A program made the translations under genes and the position numbers. From Devosia sp. (lineage in GTDB: Bacteria; Pseudomonadota; Alphaproteobacteria; Rhizobiales; Devosiaceae), in NCBI GenBank assembly GCA_011322005.1, contig DROE01000189.1:1-13568 (forward strand): a DNA stretch of 13,568 bases, given 5' to 3'. Position 1 is the first letter of the stretch; every line of letters begins with the position of its first letter. Positions 6,906 through 13,171 of the stretch are shown one piece after another. The notes under the pieces were generated by a model. That model was not told where the DNA came from, did no database searches, and saw only the letters and a program-made list of their open reading frames with translations.

Positions 6906-7949
6906 TCAGCCGTAGCGATAGGGCCGGCCGGCCTTGTCCATGACGTCGTTGTAATCCTTGAAGATCTGAACAACTTTCGCCTTGGTTTCGCTTTCAGCGG
7001 CAATCTCATCCCAGAACACACGAGCCGCCGCTTCCACGGTTGCCCATTCTTCATCGGGAATGGAAGTCAGTTGCATCTTGGGACCGTTCACACGCAGGTC
7101 GGCTTCACCGCCCCAATACCACCACTGGCGGTAATAGTGGGAACTGTCCATGGCCATTTTGAGCATGGTCTGAAGATGCTCGGGCAGTTCGTTATAGCGC
7201 TCCATATTGGCAAAGAACGAACCGGCCCAGGCTCCCGAGATATTGTTGGTCAGGAAATAGTCGGTCACGTCGGCCCAGCCCACCGTATAATCTTCGGTGA
7301 TGCCCGACCAGGCGATGCCGTCAAGCTCGCCGGTCTGCACGGCAACCTCGATATCCTCCCAGGGCAGGGTTACCGGCACCACGCCAAACTGGGAAAGGAA
7401 ACGCCCGGCGGTGGGGAAGGTAAAGACACGAAGCCCGCGCAGGTCGGCAAGGGAGCGGATGGGCTCCTTGGTCGCGAAGTGGCACGGGTCCCAGGCACCG
7501 GCGGAAAGGTGCTTTACGCCGACCTTGGAATATTCCTCGTCCCAGATTTCGTTCAGTCCGTACTGGTTAAAGAGCACCGGCACGTCGAGCGAATAGCGGC
7601 TGGCGAAGGGGAAATATCCACCAAACACGGTGACTTCGGTGGGGGATGCCATGGAGTCATCGTCGGACTGCACGGCGTCGAGTGTTCCGCGCTGCATGGC
7701 CCGGAACAATTCCGATGTGGGTACCAACTGATCAGCGAAGAAAAGTTCGATCTCCATCTGGCCCTGGGCTGCCTGGTTGAACGCGTCAATGGCAGGCTTG
7801 ACGACGTGGGCGGCCAATGCCGGTCCGGCGTAGGTCTGCATCCGCCACTTGATGACGGACTGGGCGTGCACGGCGGGGGCGGAAAGCGCGGTTGCGCCCG
7901 TTACCCCGGCGATACCGGCCTTTTTCAGGAAACTGCGTCTTGTTGTCAT
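6906..7949 (-). CDS. dctP: TRAP transporter substrate-binding protein, DctP family (347 aa)
   Basis: Periplasmic solute receptor of a TRAP transporter, delivering ligand to DctQM for ion-driven uptake. The start at 7949 is chosen because a strong Shine-Dalgarno (AAGGAGGA, 7963-7956) lies 6 nt upstream and because translation then begins with MTTRRSFLKKAGIAG, a twin-arginine (Tat) signal like those of TakP-type proteins. Cleavage is expected near VHAQ (about residue 29). An in-frame ATG 60 bp further upstream would overlap dctM and lacks a comparable site. The fold signature around DLRGLRVFTFP (169-178) is clear. However, the canonical D-L-K-G-x-K-I-R Arg, which normally binds the ligand carboxylate, aligns with Phe176. 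Aromatics (Trp153, Trp214, Trp276/277/279) are frequent. This suggests a ligand other than a simple carboxylate; the ligand itself is not known. Confidence 0.92.
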   Translation of the reverse strand: MTTRRSFLKKAGIAGVTGATALSAPAVHAQSVIKWRMQTYAGPALAAHVVKPAIDAFNQAAQGQMEIELFFADQLVPTSELFRAMQRGTLDAVQSDDDSMASPTEVTVFGGYFPFASRYSLDVPVLFNQYGLNEIWDEEYSKVGVKHLSAGAWDPCHFATKEPIRSLADLRGLRVFTFPTAGRFLSQFGVVPVTLPWEDIEVAVQTGELDGIAWSGITEDYTVGWADVTDYFLTNNISGAWAGSFFANMERYNELPEHLQTMLKMAMDSSHYYRQWWYWGGEADLRVNGPKMQLTSIPDEEWATVEAAARVFWDEIAAESETKAKVVQIFKDYNDVMDKAGRPYRYG

Positions 7950-7955
7950 GGTTAG

Positions 7956-7963
7956 TCCTCCTT
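7956..7963 (-). promoter_or_regulatory. Strong Shine-Dalgarno setting the dctP start
   Basis: AAGGAGGA on the minus strand, 6 nt before the ATG at 7949. It is the strongest ribosome site in the operon, which fits the need for excess binding protein, and it decides against the longer upstream start. Confidence 0.8.
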
Positions 7964-7998
7964 GGTTGGTCGTTAAGTCAGGGCCGAGGCCCTGTTGG

Positions 7999-9321
7999 TT
8001 ATCCGGCATAAAACTGGTTGGGCAGCCACAGGGCGATCTGGGGGAAAACCATCACCAGAGTGAGCGCCAACAACATCACCCCGACAAAGGGGAAGATGGA
8101 AACGTAAATGTCCCTGAGAGTCACTTCCTTGGGGGCCATGGCCCGCATCAGGAACAGGTTATAGCCAAAGGGCGGCGTCATATAGGCAATCTGGGAGGTA
8201 ATCGTGTAAAGCACACCGTACCACACCAGGTCAAATCCCAGCAGGTCGACCAGGGGAATATAGAGCGGGGCGACAATCACCAGCATGGCGGTGTCGTCCA
8301 GAAAAGTGCCCATCAGCAGGAACGAAAGCTGCATGAGGATGAGCACCTCCCAGGGTCCCAGTCCGAGTTGACCGAGGAAAAACCCCTCAATGGCATTGAC
8401 CGCGCCCAGACCGTCAAAGACGGCGCCAAAGGCAAGGGCGGCCAAAATAATCCACATGAACATGCACGAAATGCCAAGGGTCTTGCGCAACACCTCTTCC
8501 ATGACCCTTGCATTGAGACGGCCCTTGACCAGGGCTGCAAAGGTTGCGGCCAGAGCACCAACGGCCGAACTCTCCACCAGCGAGGTGATGCCCATGAGGA
8601 ACAGGCCGGTCATCATCATGAAAATGAACAGGGGCAACAACCCGGCGCGCAGAAGTTTAAGCTTTTCGCGCATGGGCATGGTGCGTTCTTCTTTGGGAAG
8701 CACGGGGCCCAGTTCGGGCTGAATATTGCAACGCACGGCAATATAGATGATGAACAGGGTTGCCATCATCAGGCCGGGGATGGCCCCAGCCAGCCAGAGC
8801 TGGCCCACCGGCTGGCGGGCAATCATGCCATAGAGCACCAGAACCACGGAAGGGGGCACCAGAATCCCGAGCGAACTGCCCGCCTGTATGACCCCCGTCA
8901 CCATGATTTTATCATAACCCCTCTTGAGGAGTTCGGGCAGGGCGATGGTGGTTCCGATGGCCATGCCGGCGACGGAGAGGCCGTTCATGGCGGAAATAAC
9001 CACCATGAGCACAATGGTGCCGATGGCAAGGCCGCCCTTGAGTCCGCCAAACCAGACGTGAAACATCTTATAGAGGTCGTCGGCGATGCCGCTCTCGGCC
9101 AGAACATAACCCATGTAGATAAACAGGGGCAGGGTGAGCAGGGGGAACCATTTCATCAGCTTCATGGCACCACCAAACGAAAGCTCGGAGCCGCCAACCC
9201 CCCAAAGGGTAAGCGAAGCAATGGCGGCAACGGCACCAATGGCTCCAAACACACGCTGGCCGGTCATCAGCATCAGCATCATGGATGAGAACATCAAAAG
9301 CGCGATGAGTTCGGAACTCAT
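7999..9321 (-). CDS. dctM: TRAP transporter large membrane subunit, DctM family (440 aa)
   Basis: Inner-membrane ion-coupled permease subunit. The protein is hydrophobic throughout, with about a dozen predicted helices, and has the usual DctM landmarks: FPLLTLPLFIYMGYVL near residue 60, ISAMNGLSVAGMAIG in the middle of the N-half, SSLGILVPPSVVLVLYG (about residues 145-165) and the C-half TPPFGYNLFLM. Length matches the family (about 425-440). The start codon overlaps the dctQ stop as ATGA (9321-9318), indicating translational coupling. It ends 49 bp before the dctP start. With DctQ and DctP it forms a complete transporter. The chemistry of neighbouring enzymes suggests the cargo is the amine or amino alcohol processed by the operon. 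Confidence 0.95.
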   Translation of the reverse strand: MSSELIALLMFSSMMLMLMTGQRVFGAIGAVAAIASLTLWGVGGSELSFGGAMKLMKWFPLLTLPLFIYMGYVLAESGIADDLYKMFHVWFGGLKGGLAIGTIVLMVVISAMNGLSVAGMAIGTTIALPELLKRGYDKIMVTGVIQAGSSLGILVPPSVVLVLYGMIARQPVGQLWLAGAIPGLMMATLFIIYIAVRCNIQPELGPVLPKEERTMPMREKLKLLRAGLLPLFIFMMMTGLFLMGITSLVESSAVGALAATFAALVKGRLNARVMEEVLRKTLGISCMFMWIILAALAFGAVFDGLGAVNAIEGFFLGQLGLGPWEVLILMQLSFLLMGTFLDDTAMLVIVAPLYIPLVDLLGFDLVWYGVLYTITSQIAYMTPPFGYNLFLMRAMAPKEVTLRDIYVSIFPFVGVMLLALTLVMVFPQIALWLPNQFYAG

Positions 9322-9917
9322 GTGAGTTCAATCCCGCGCAGCTTTGCAATATCCTTGAACCAGACGGAAACCGCCTGGAGCAGCATCAGGAAAATGCCGA
9401 TGGTCATCACTGTCTTGATGGGCCACATGTAAGGGCGCCAGGCAGTTGGGGTTCTCTCGAGAAAACCGATTTCTTCGGCCGCGCCTTCGATGCCGCCGGT
9501 GAAGAAGGCAGCGATCAGACCGCCAAAAAACTCGAAGGGATTGGTGCCGAAATAGCCAAGGGAATAGGCGGTGGAGTTGAGTGCTCCATAAAGCAGCACG
9601 ATGAGATAGGCGAAGAGGAAAATCACCATCACGGAATCAACAGCGGCTTTTGTGCGGTCTGACCAGGATCCATAGAGCAAATCCATGCGCACATGGTCGC
9701 CCATCTGCATGGAATAGGGACCTCCGAGCAAAAAATAGGCGACCATCAGGAACTGGGCGATTTCAAGGGTCATCAGGGAGGGGTTGAAAAAATTCTTGGA
9801 GATGACCGAATATAACAGCACCGCCATCATGCCGAATATCAGGAACATGGTGAAACGCCCGATGAACCTGTTCATGGCGTCTATGGCGTGTACATAGGTT
9901 TTCACCGCTTTGAGCAT
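9318..9917 (-). CDS. dctQ: TRAP transporter small membrane subunit, DctQ family (199 aa)
   Basis: Small four-helix membrane subunit that pairs with DctM. Hydrophobic segments lie near residues 18-38, 48-65, 88-112 and 167-190. The family-like motif TPTAWRPYMWPIKTVMTIG precedes the last helix. Residues about 115-150 form a somewhat long insert (with FFGGLIAAFFTGGIEGAAEE), making it longer than the smallest DctQ proteins (about 160). The gene starts 3 bp after the stop of the amidohydrolase-like gene, with GGGGGAG as Shine-Dalgarno inside that gene's end. Its own stop overlaps the dctM start. This packing supports one transcript for all seven genes. Confidence 0.9.
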   Translation of the reverse strand: MLKAVKTYVHAIDAMNRFIGRFTMFLIFGMMAVLLYSVISKNFFNPSLMTLEIAQFLMVAYFLLGGPYSMQMGDHVRMDLLYGSWSDRTKAAVDSVMVIFLFAYLIVLLYGALNSTAYSLGYFGTNPFEFFGGLIAAFFTGGIEGAAEEIGFLERTPTAWRPYMWPIKTVMTIGIFLMLLQAVSVWFKDIAKLRGIELT

Positions 9918-9920
9918 CGC

Positions 9921-10739
9921 TTAAATGACTCCCCCGTTGGTGAGTTTTAGGCGTTTGAGCGCGGTTTGTATAAGTTTTTCGAGTGTTGTGGCGATTTGGG
10001 CGGCGCTGCGGGGTTCCCCAAGCATGTCGTTGCGCACTTCAATCATAACGTTGGGCAGGCCGTTTTTTATCCCATGCACATCCAGGGTGTGGGAAACGCC
10101 ATCCTCGGGGCCATAGGGCTGGTTGAGTTCAATGCGCAGGTCGCTCTGGCCATCGGCAGCCTCCAGCATGGCGCGGGCAAGGGTTGCGTCCCTTGAGTGC
10201 AACAGGCCGATTTGCACCTTGCGCTCCACGCCAAAAAACACCGGGGTGAAACTGTGAACCGTTATCAGTGCGGGGGTTTTGTGCAGCTTGCGCTGGCGGG
10301 CGACAACCTCACCCAAGGCATAGAGGAAGGGCTGGTAGACCTGCTCGATGCGCGCTTCGGTCTGAGCGGGGGAAAGGGCGAGATTACCCGGAACCGGAGT
10401 GTGCTCGCTTTTCTGGGGCATGGCAGTGGGGGAGTTTGCGGGGCGGTTGCAGTCAAAGACCAGCCGCGAAATGCGCGAACAGACAAGGGGGGCATCAAGC
10501 GCACGACTCAGCGCAACGGCAAGGGTTCTTGCTCCGGGGTCCCAGGCGATATGGCTTTGGCGCTCGGCTTCGCTTAACCCCAGATTGTCGAAATAAAGCG
10601 GAATGTTGTTTGAAGCGTGCTCGCAAACCAGAACGATCGGCGCGCTTCCGTCGGCATTGACAATCTCGACAACCGGCTTTTCTTCCGCGGTCAGAAGAGA
10701 GGGAAAGTCAGCGGGTTTGGTTGCGATCCTGCCTTGCAT
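9921..10739 (-). CDS. N-formylglutamate amidohydrolase family enzyme (HutG-like fold, 272 aa)
   Basis: Cytosolic member of the N-formylglutamate amidohydrolase family (PF05013), metal-dependent amide hydrolases. Motifs are VCEHASNNIP (38-47), HIAWDPGA (63-70), SRLVFDCNRP (91-100) and TVHSFTPVF (160-168). No other histidine-degradation gene (hutU, hutH, hutI) is in the window, so the classical formylglutamate role is doubtful here. As first gene of an operon with a gamma-glutamyl ligase and two dehydrogenases, it may hydrolyse the gamma-glutamyl product, the step PuuD performs in the putrescine pathway. That is inference. The ATG at 10739 is preferred. An in-frame TTG at 10775 would add 12 residues, but that TTGACA matches a -35 box. 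Neither start has a convincing Shine-Dalgarno, and the ATG may be leaderless. Confidence 0.85.
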   Translation of the reverse strand: MQGRIATKPADFPSLLTAEEKPVVEIVNADGSAPIVLVCEHASNNIPLYFDNLGLSEAERQSHIAWDPGARTLAVALSRALDAPLVCSRISRLVFDCNRPANSPTAMPQKSEHTPVPGNLALSPAQTEARIEQVYQPFLYALGEVVARQRKLHKTPALITVHSFTPVFFGVERKVQIGLLHSRDATLARAMLEAADGQSDLRIELNQPYGPEDGVSHTLDVHGIKNGLPNVMIEVRNDMLGEPRSAAQIATTLEKLIQTALKRLKLTNGGVI

Positions 10740-10745
10740 TTGAAA

Positions 10746-10775
10746 ATAATTGTTCAGGTCTGATGCTTGTGTCAA
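10746..10775 (-). promoter_or_regulatory. Predicted promoter of the seven-gene operon (possibly leaderless)
   Basis: On the minus strand, a perfect TTGACA (10775-10770) is followed by an 18-bp spacer and AATTAT (10751-10746, 4 of 6 matches). The expected transcription start is about position 10739, the A of the ATG, so the first gene would be translated without a 5' leader. This agrees with the absence of a Shine-Dalgarno. Confidence 0.45.
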
Positions 10776-10777
10776 TA

Positions 10778-10783
10778 TATAAT
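10778..10783 (+). promoter_or_regulatory. Perfect -10 box for the RpiR-family gene, back to back with the operon promoter
   Basis: TATAAT reads on the plus strand 2 bp from the -35 box of the divergent operon. No good -35 stands 16-18 bp upstream, so the promoter may be weak or need help. Transcription would start near 10790, leaving a leader of about 69 nt. A small GAAA-TT-TTTC dyad follows at 10790-10799 and is a possible but unproven binding site for the regulator. Confidence 0.35.
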
Positions 10784-10858
10784 CACATCGAAATTTTTCA
10801 GTTCGGGCTTTTTCTGCTATCCCTGTCGGTGCAGTAACGAGGCCAAGGCGATAACCTA

Positions 10859-11719
10859 TTGAAAACGATAATAGAAAGCATCCAAGCCCGGCTTGATGAA
10901 TTCACCCGGGCGGAAAAACAACTGGTAAGCCAGATTCTGGACAACTATCCCGTCTCGGGTCTGGGCAGTATCACTTCGCTGGCCAAAAGGGCCCGGGTCT
11001 CCACTCCGACCGTTGCGCGCATGGTACACAAGCTGGGGTATGAGGGGTTTCCCCAGTTTCAGCAGGCCCTGCGCGACGAGTTGGGGGAAAAAATCTCCAG
11101 CCCCGTCGACCGGCGCGAACGCTGGGCGGAAAATGCGCCCGACACCCATGTGCTCAACAGGTTTGCCGATGCGGTGTCGCAGAATGTACGGGGTACATTC
11201 GCCCAGGTGGACCCGGACCGGTTCGATGCCACCTGTGACCTGCTGGCGGATACGCAGCGGGCGGTCAATATTGTGGGAGGGCGCATTACGCGCTCGCTGG
11301 CGGACTATTTTTTCACACACCTGCAGGTCATCCGCTCGGGGGTGACCTATATGACGTCGAACTCCAACGCCTGGCCCCACTATATTCTGGATATGAGTGC
11401 GGGCGATATTGTGGTAATTTTTGACGTCAGACGCTATGAAAACGACCTGCTGCGCCTGGCGGAGATGACGAAGGAACGGGGCGTCAATATCGTGCTTTTT
11501 ACCGACCAATGGGGCTCGCCAATTTCAAAGCTGTCGGCGCAAAAGTTCAACAGCCGCATTGAAGCACCTTCGGCCTGGGACAGTTCGGTGGTTACGATGC
11601 TGTTGCTGGAGGCGATTATTGCGGGGGTTCAGGAGCGCAACTGGGAAGATACCAAAGAGCGTATAAAATCTCTTGACGGGTTGTTCGACCGGACGCGCCT
11701 GTTCCGCAAATTCACATAG
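10859..11719 (+). CDS. RpiR-family transcriptional regulator (HTH + SIS domain, 286 aa)
   Basis: DNA-binding regulator with an N-terminal RpiR-type helix-turn-helix (about residues 1-75; core SITSLAKRARVSTPTVARMV at 37-56, then GYEGFPQFQQAL) and a C-terminal SIS domain (about 120-250). SIS domains usually sense phosphosugars or related small molecules. Length is typical (about 280-300). The start is TTG at 10859; the first in-frame ATG lies inside the HTH and is impossible. AAGGCG about 10 nt upstream is a fair ribosome site. It is transcribed divergently from the seven-gene operon with overlapping promoter elements, so it most likely controls that operon and itself. Whether it represses or activates cannot be read from sequence. 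RpiR regulators next to amine-catabolism TRAP operons would imply a non-sugar effector. Confidence 0.9.
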   Translation: MKTIIESIQARLDEFTRAEKQLVSQILDNYPVSGLGSITSLAKRARVSTPTVARMVHKLGYEGFPQFQQALRDELGEKISSPVDRRERWAENAPDTHVLNRFADAVSQNVRGTFAQVDPDRFDATCDLLADTQRAVNIVGGRITRSLADYFFTHLQVIRSGVTYMTSNSNAWPHYILDMSAGDIVVIFDVRRYENDLLRLAEMTKERGVNIVLFTDQWGSPISKLSAQKFNSRIEAPSAWDSSVVTMLLLEAIIAGVQERNWEDTKERIKSLDGLFDRTRLFRKFT

Positions 11720-11764
11720 AATGGATGGGGGGCGGTTGCATCCGGCCGATTGGGTTGTCGGTGT

Positions 11765-12223
11765 CTACTGAGCCGGTGGTGTTGAAAAGGTCGCCAGGTA
11801 GGCGGCGAGATTCCAGCGGTCGTCTTCGTTGCTTACCTTCACCGGCATCTTGCTGCGCGCCCCGGTATCATCAAGATAGGCTTTCAGAAAACCGCTAGGA
11901 TCCTGGATAAATCCGGTAATGGTTTGAGCATCCCAGACCAGCCCCGCAGCACCGGCGGCGATCAGGTCATCGCCGTAGCGAAATCCTTCATAGGTGCCCG
12001 CCACGCGACCGAACAGGTCGTTGAGTACAGGCCCCCCTGCGTTTCTGGCGCCGTCACCCAATTTGTGGCAACCAGCGCAGGAGCGGAAGGCCTGCTCCCC
12101 CGCGGACGCGTCGCCCTGATCCAGAACAATCTGGGCGGAGGCGGGAGCAGCGGAACCAAACAAGGCAGCAACGAAGAGGACGGCGGGGAGGCTTAGGCGA
12201 AGACCGAGTGATTTTTTATCCAT
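11765..12223 (-). CDS. Cytochrome c2-like class I c-type cytochrome (152 aa)
   Basis: Small periplasmic electron carrier. Residues 1-30 are a Sec signal peptide (SLPAVLFVAALFGSAAPASA then Q). The covalent haem site is CAGCH (Cys49, Cys52, His53) and the axial Met is probably Met126 in SKMPVKV. The order GGPVLNDLFGRVAGTYEGFRY followed by the Met region and DDRWNLAAYLATF matches the cytochrome c2 / mitochondrial-like class. The start at 12223 is chosen because it opens the signal peptide and has an AGGAAAAAGAG ribosome site; an ATG 165 bp upstream only adds non-signal sequence. It converges with the RpiR gene, with a 45-bp gap and no clear terminator. It may donate electrons to a terminal oxidase or a nitrogen-oxide reductase; no such enzyme is in the window. 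Confidence 0.88.
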   Translation of the reverse strand: MDKKSLGLRLSLPAVLFVAALFGSAAPASAQIVLDQGDASAGEQAFRSCAGCHKLGDGARNAGGPVLNDLFGRVAGTYEGFRYGDDLIAAGAAGLVWDAQTITGFIQDPSGFLKAYLDDTGARSKMPVKVSNEDDRWNLAAYLATFSTPPAQ

Positions 12224-12459
12224 AACAAAACTCTTTTTCCTGAATTGGACGGCGAAGGGCGCGGGCGAACAGGGCGCGCCAGGCGCTGTCATGTTGATCT
12301 TTGCACGCCTTGAAGACCCAAGCCGGGTGCCCGCCTTCTGGAAGACATGCATGAGTGGAAACCGCACCCGCAAAAGAAAAATACGCAAATCTTTCTCTGC
12401 GTCCAGTAAACTTATTTCTATTCACCTGCCGGCGGCTGCCCGATGGTTCTGCCTTCACG

Positions 12460-12472
12460 TCGATTTTATCGA
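12460..12472. promoter_or_regulatory. Perfect 13-bp palindrome TCGAT-TTT-ATCGA, candidate operator
   Basis: Five-base arms surround a 3-bp centre about 70-80 bp before the start of the P460-like gene. It resembles an FNR/CRP-type half-site arrangement but is 1 bp shorter and has C/G at the second and fourth outer positions, so it is not a standard FNR, Dnr or NnrR box. The binding factor is unknown. Confidence 0.3.
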
Positions 12473-12507
12473 ATGTGTTTGGTCACGGGACTGCGAAACG
12501 GCCAGTC

Positions 12508-12526
12508 TGTCACCGGTCATGTGACA
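12508..12526. promoter_or_regulatory. Inverted repeat TGTCAC-N7-GTGACA abutting the ribosome site
   Basis: Perfect 6-bp arms with a 7-bp centre end 1 bp before the Shine-Dalgarno (12528-12534) of the P460-like gene. It could be an operator, or an RNA hairpin that affects ribosome access. Which it is cannot be decided from sequence. Confidence 0.3.
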
Positions 12527-12527
12527 T

Positions 12528-12534
12528 GGGAGGA
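12528..12534 (+). promoter_or_regulatory. Shine-Dalgarno selecting the TTG start at 12541
   Basis: GGGAGGA lies 6 nt before TTG at 12541. The in-frame ATG at 12526 overlaps this element and has no ribosome site of its own, so the TTG is the better start. Confidence 0.7.
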
Positions 12535-12540
12535 TTTGTT

Positions 12541-13110
12541 TTGACACTTAAGTTTACGAAGAAACTGACGACCGCTCTGGCGGCAGTGGCAGTTGCGGCC
12601 CTGGGCGCTTCGGCGGCCTATTCACAAATGGCTCCGTTTGGAGGCGAGGAGGACGTGAGCTTTGCCAGTGAACTCTGGGCTGCAATGGAGAATGCGGACC
12701 TTGCCGGTCCAAACCAGATTCGTGCCGCCCTGAGCATCGGCAACGATCCTCATGGAATGCTGCTCGAGACTTTTTACACAAAGGTTGAGGTTGGGGGGCG
12801 TGAGGGTTTTATTTCAGTGAAGCGCAATTATGGCCCTCCGGGAACCGACCCCGAGGACATTTACAACGACCCGGACGCCTTTCTGGGTGCGATTACCGTG
12901 ATGTTCCAGCGTGAGGAGGGCTATGACGAGGACAACCAGAACTGGTTCTGGGTAAAGTACCTGCCCGACGGTTCTCTGGATAAAAACCCGGCCGGCGTGG
13001 CGCTGGCAGGCAAAGTTGCCAAGGGCATGGATGTGGGCTGCATTGCCTGCCATTCCGCCGCCCCGGGCGGCGATTATCTATTTACCGGCTCCATGCCGGA
13101 CGCCATGTAG
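12541..13110 (+). CDS. Putative cytochrome P460-family monohaem c-type protein (189 aa)
   Basis: Predicted periplasmic haem protein. Translation from TTG gives MTLKFTKKLTTALAAVAVAA, a typical Sec signal, with cleavage expected around residues 25-28. The body has KVEVGGREGFISVKRNYGPP (81-100), MFQREEGYD (121-129) and NWFWVKYLPDG (134-144), with a single C-terminal haem motif CIACH (167-171) followed by HSAAPGGDYLF. A C-terminal CxxCH after a beta-rich domain with W-x-K-Y-x-P-D-G is the layout of cytochrome P460/c'-beta proteins, some of which act on hydroxylamine or bind NO. I assign the family from memory of this layout, with moderate confidence. I did not identify the cross-linking Lys of true P460. 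It stands alone between a divergent cytochrome gene and a strong terminator, so it is probably monocistronic. Confidence 0.6.
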   Translation: MTLKFTKKLTTALAAVAVAALGASAAYSQMAPFGGEEDVSFASELWAAMENADLAGPNQIRAALSIGNDPHGMLLETFYTKVEVGGREGFISVKRNYGPPGTDPEDIYNDPDAFLGAITVMFQREEGYDEDNQNWFWVKYLPDGSLDKNPAGVALAGKVAKGMDVGCIACHSAAPGGDYLFTGSMPDAM

Positions 13111-13139
13111 GCAACAACCTGGTCGTCTTGAATTTGAGG

Positions 13140-13168
13140 CCGGGGGGCAGTTGCCCTCCGGTTTTTTT
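13140..13168 (+). terminator. Rho-independent terminator of the P460-like gene
   Basis: A 9-bp GC-rich stem (CCGGGGGGC, 13140-13148, with GCCCTCCGG, 13153-13161, one G-U pair) closes an AGTT loop and is followed at once by seven T (13162-13168). It ends 4 bp before the stop codon of the convergent ubiV gene. Confidence 0.9.
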
Positions 13169-13171
13169 GTT

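Larger units (their letters stand above)
12224..12540. other. 317-bp divergent intergenic region between two cytochrome genes
   Basis: No gene is credible here; the only plus-strand ORF that runs through it is an upstream extension of the next CDS. Two dyads are visible (12460-12472 and 12508-12526). No promoter with both boxes near consensus was found for either gene, and no full FNR-type TTGAT-N4-ATCAA site is present. Confidence 0.6.

Noticed and set aside
7950..8009. Upstream start for dctP adding 20 residues
   Set aside because: It would overlap dctM and place non-signal residues before the Tat motif; the ATG at 7949 has a near-perfect Shine-Dalgarno.
7849..9288. 479-codon plus-strand ORF rich in His and Gln
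   Set aside because: Antisense to dctM and dctP; its odd composition mirrors the membrane-protein codons of dctM and there is no ribosome site or family resemblance.
11720..11764. Terminator between the convergent RpiR and cytochrome c genes
   Set aside because: Only weak, imperfect pairing was found and no T-tract on either strand.
12294..12307. Possible FNR box starting with TTGAT
   Set aside because: The second half after the 4-bp centre reads GCACG, not ATCAA, so only a half-site exists and could be chance.
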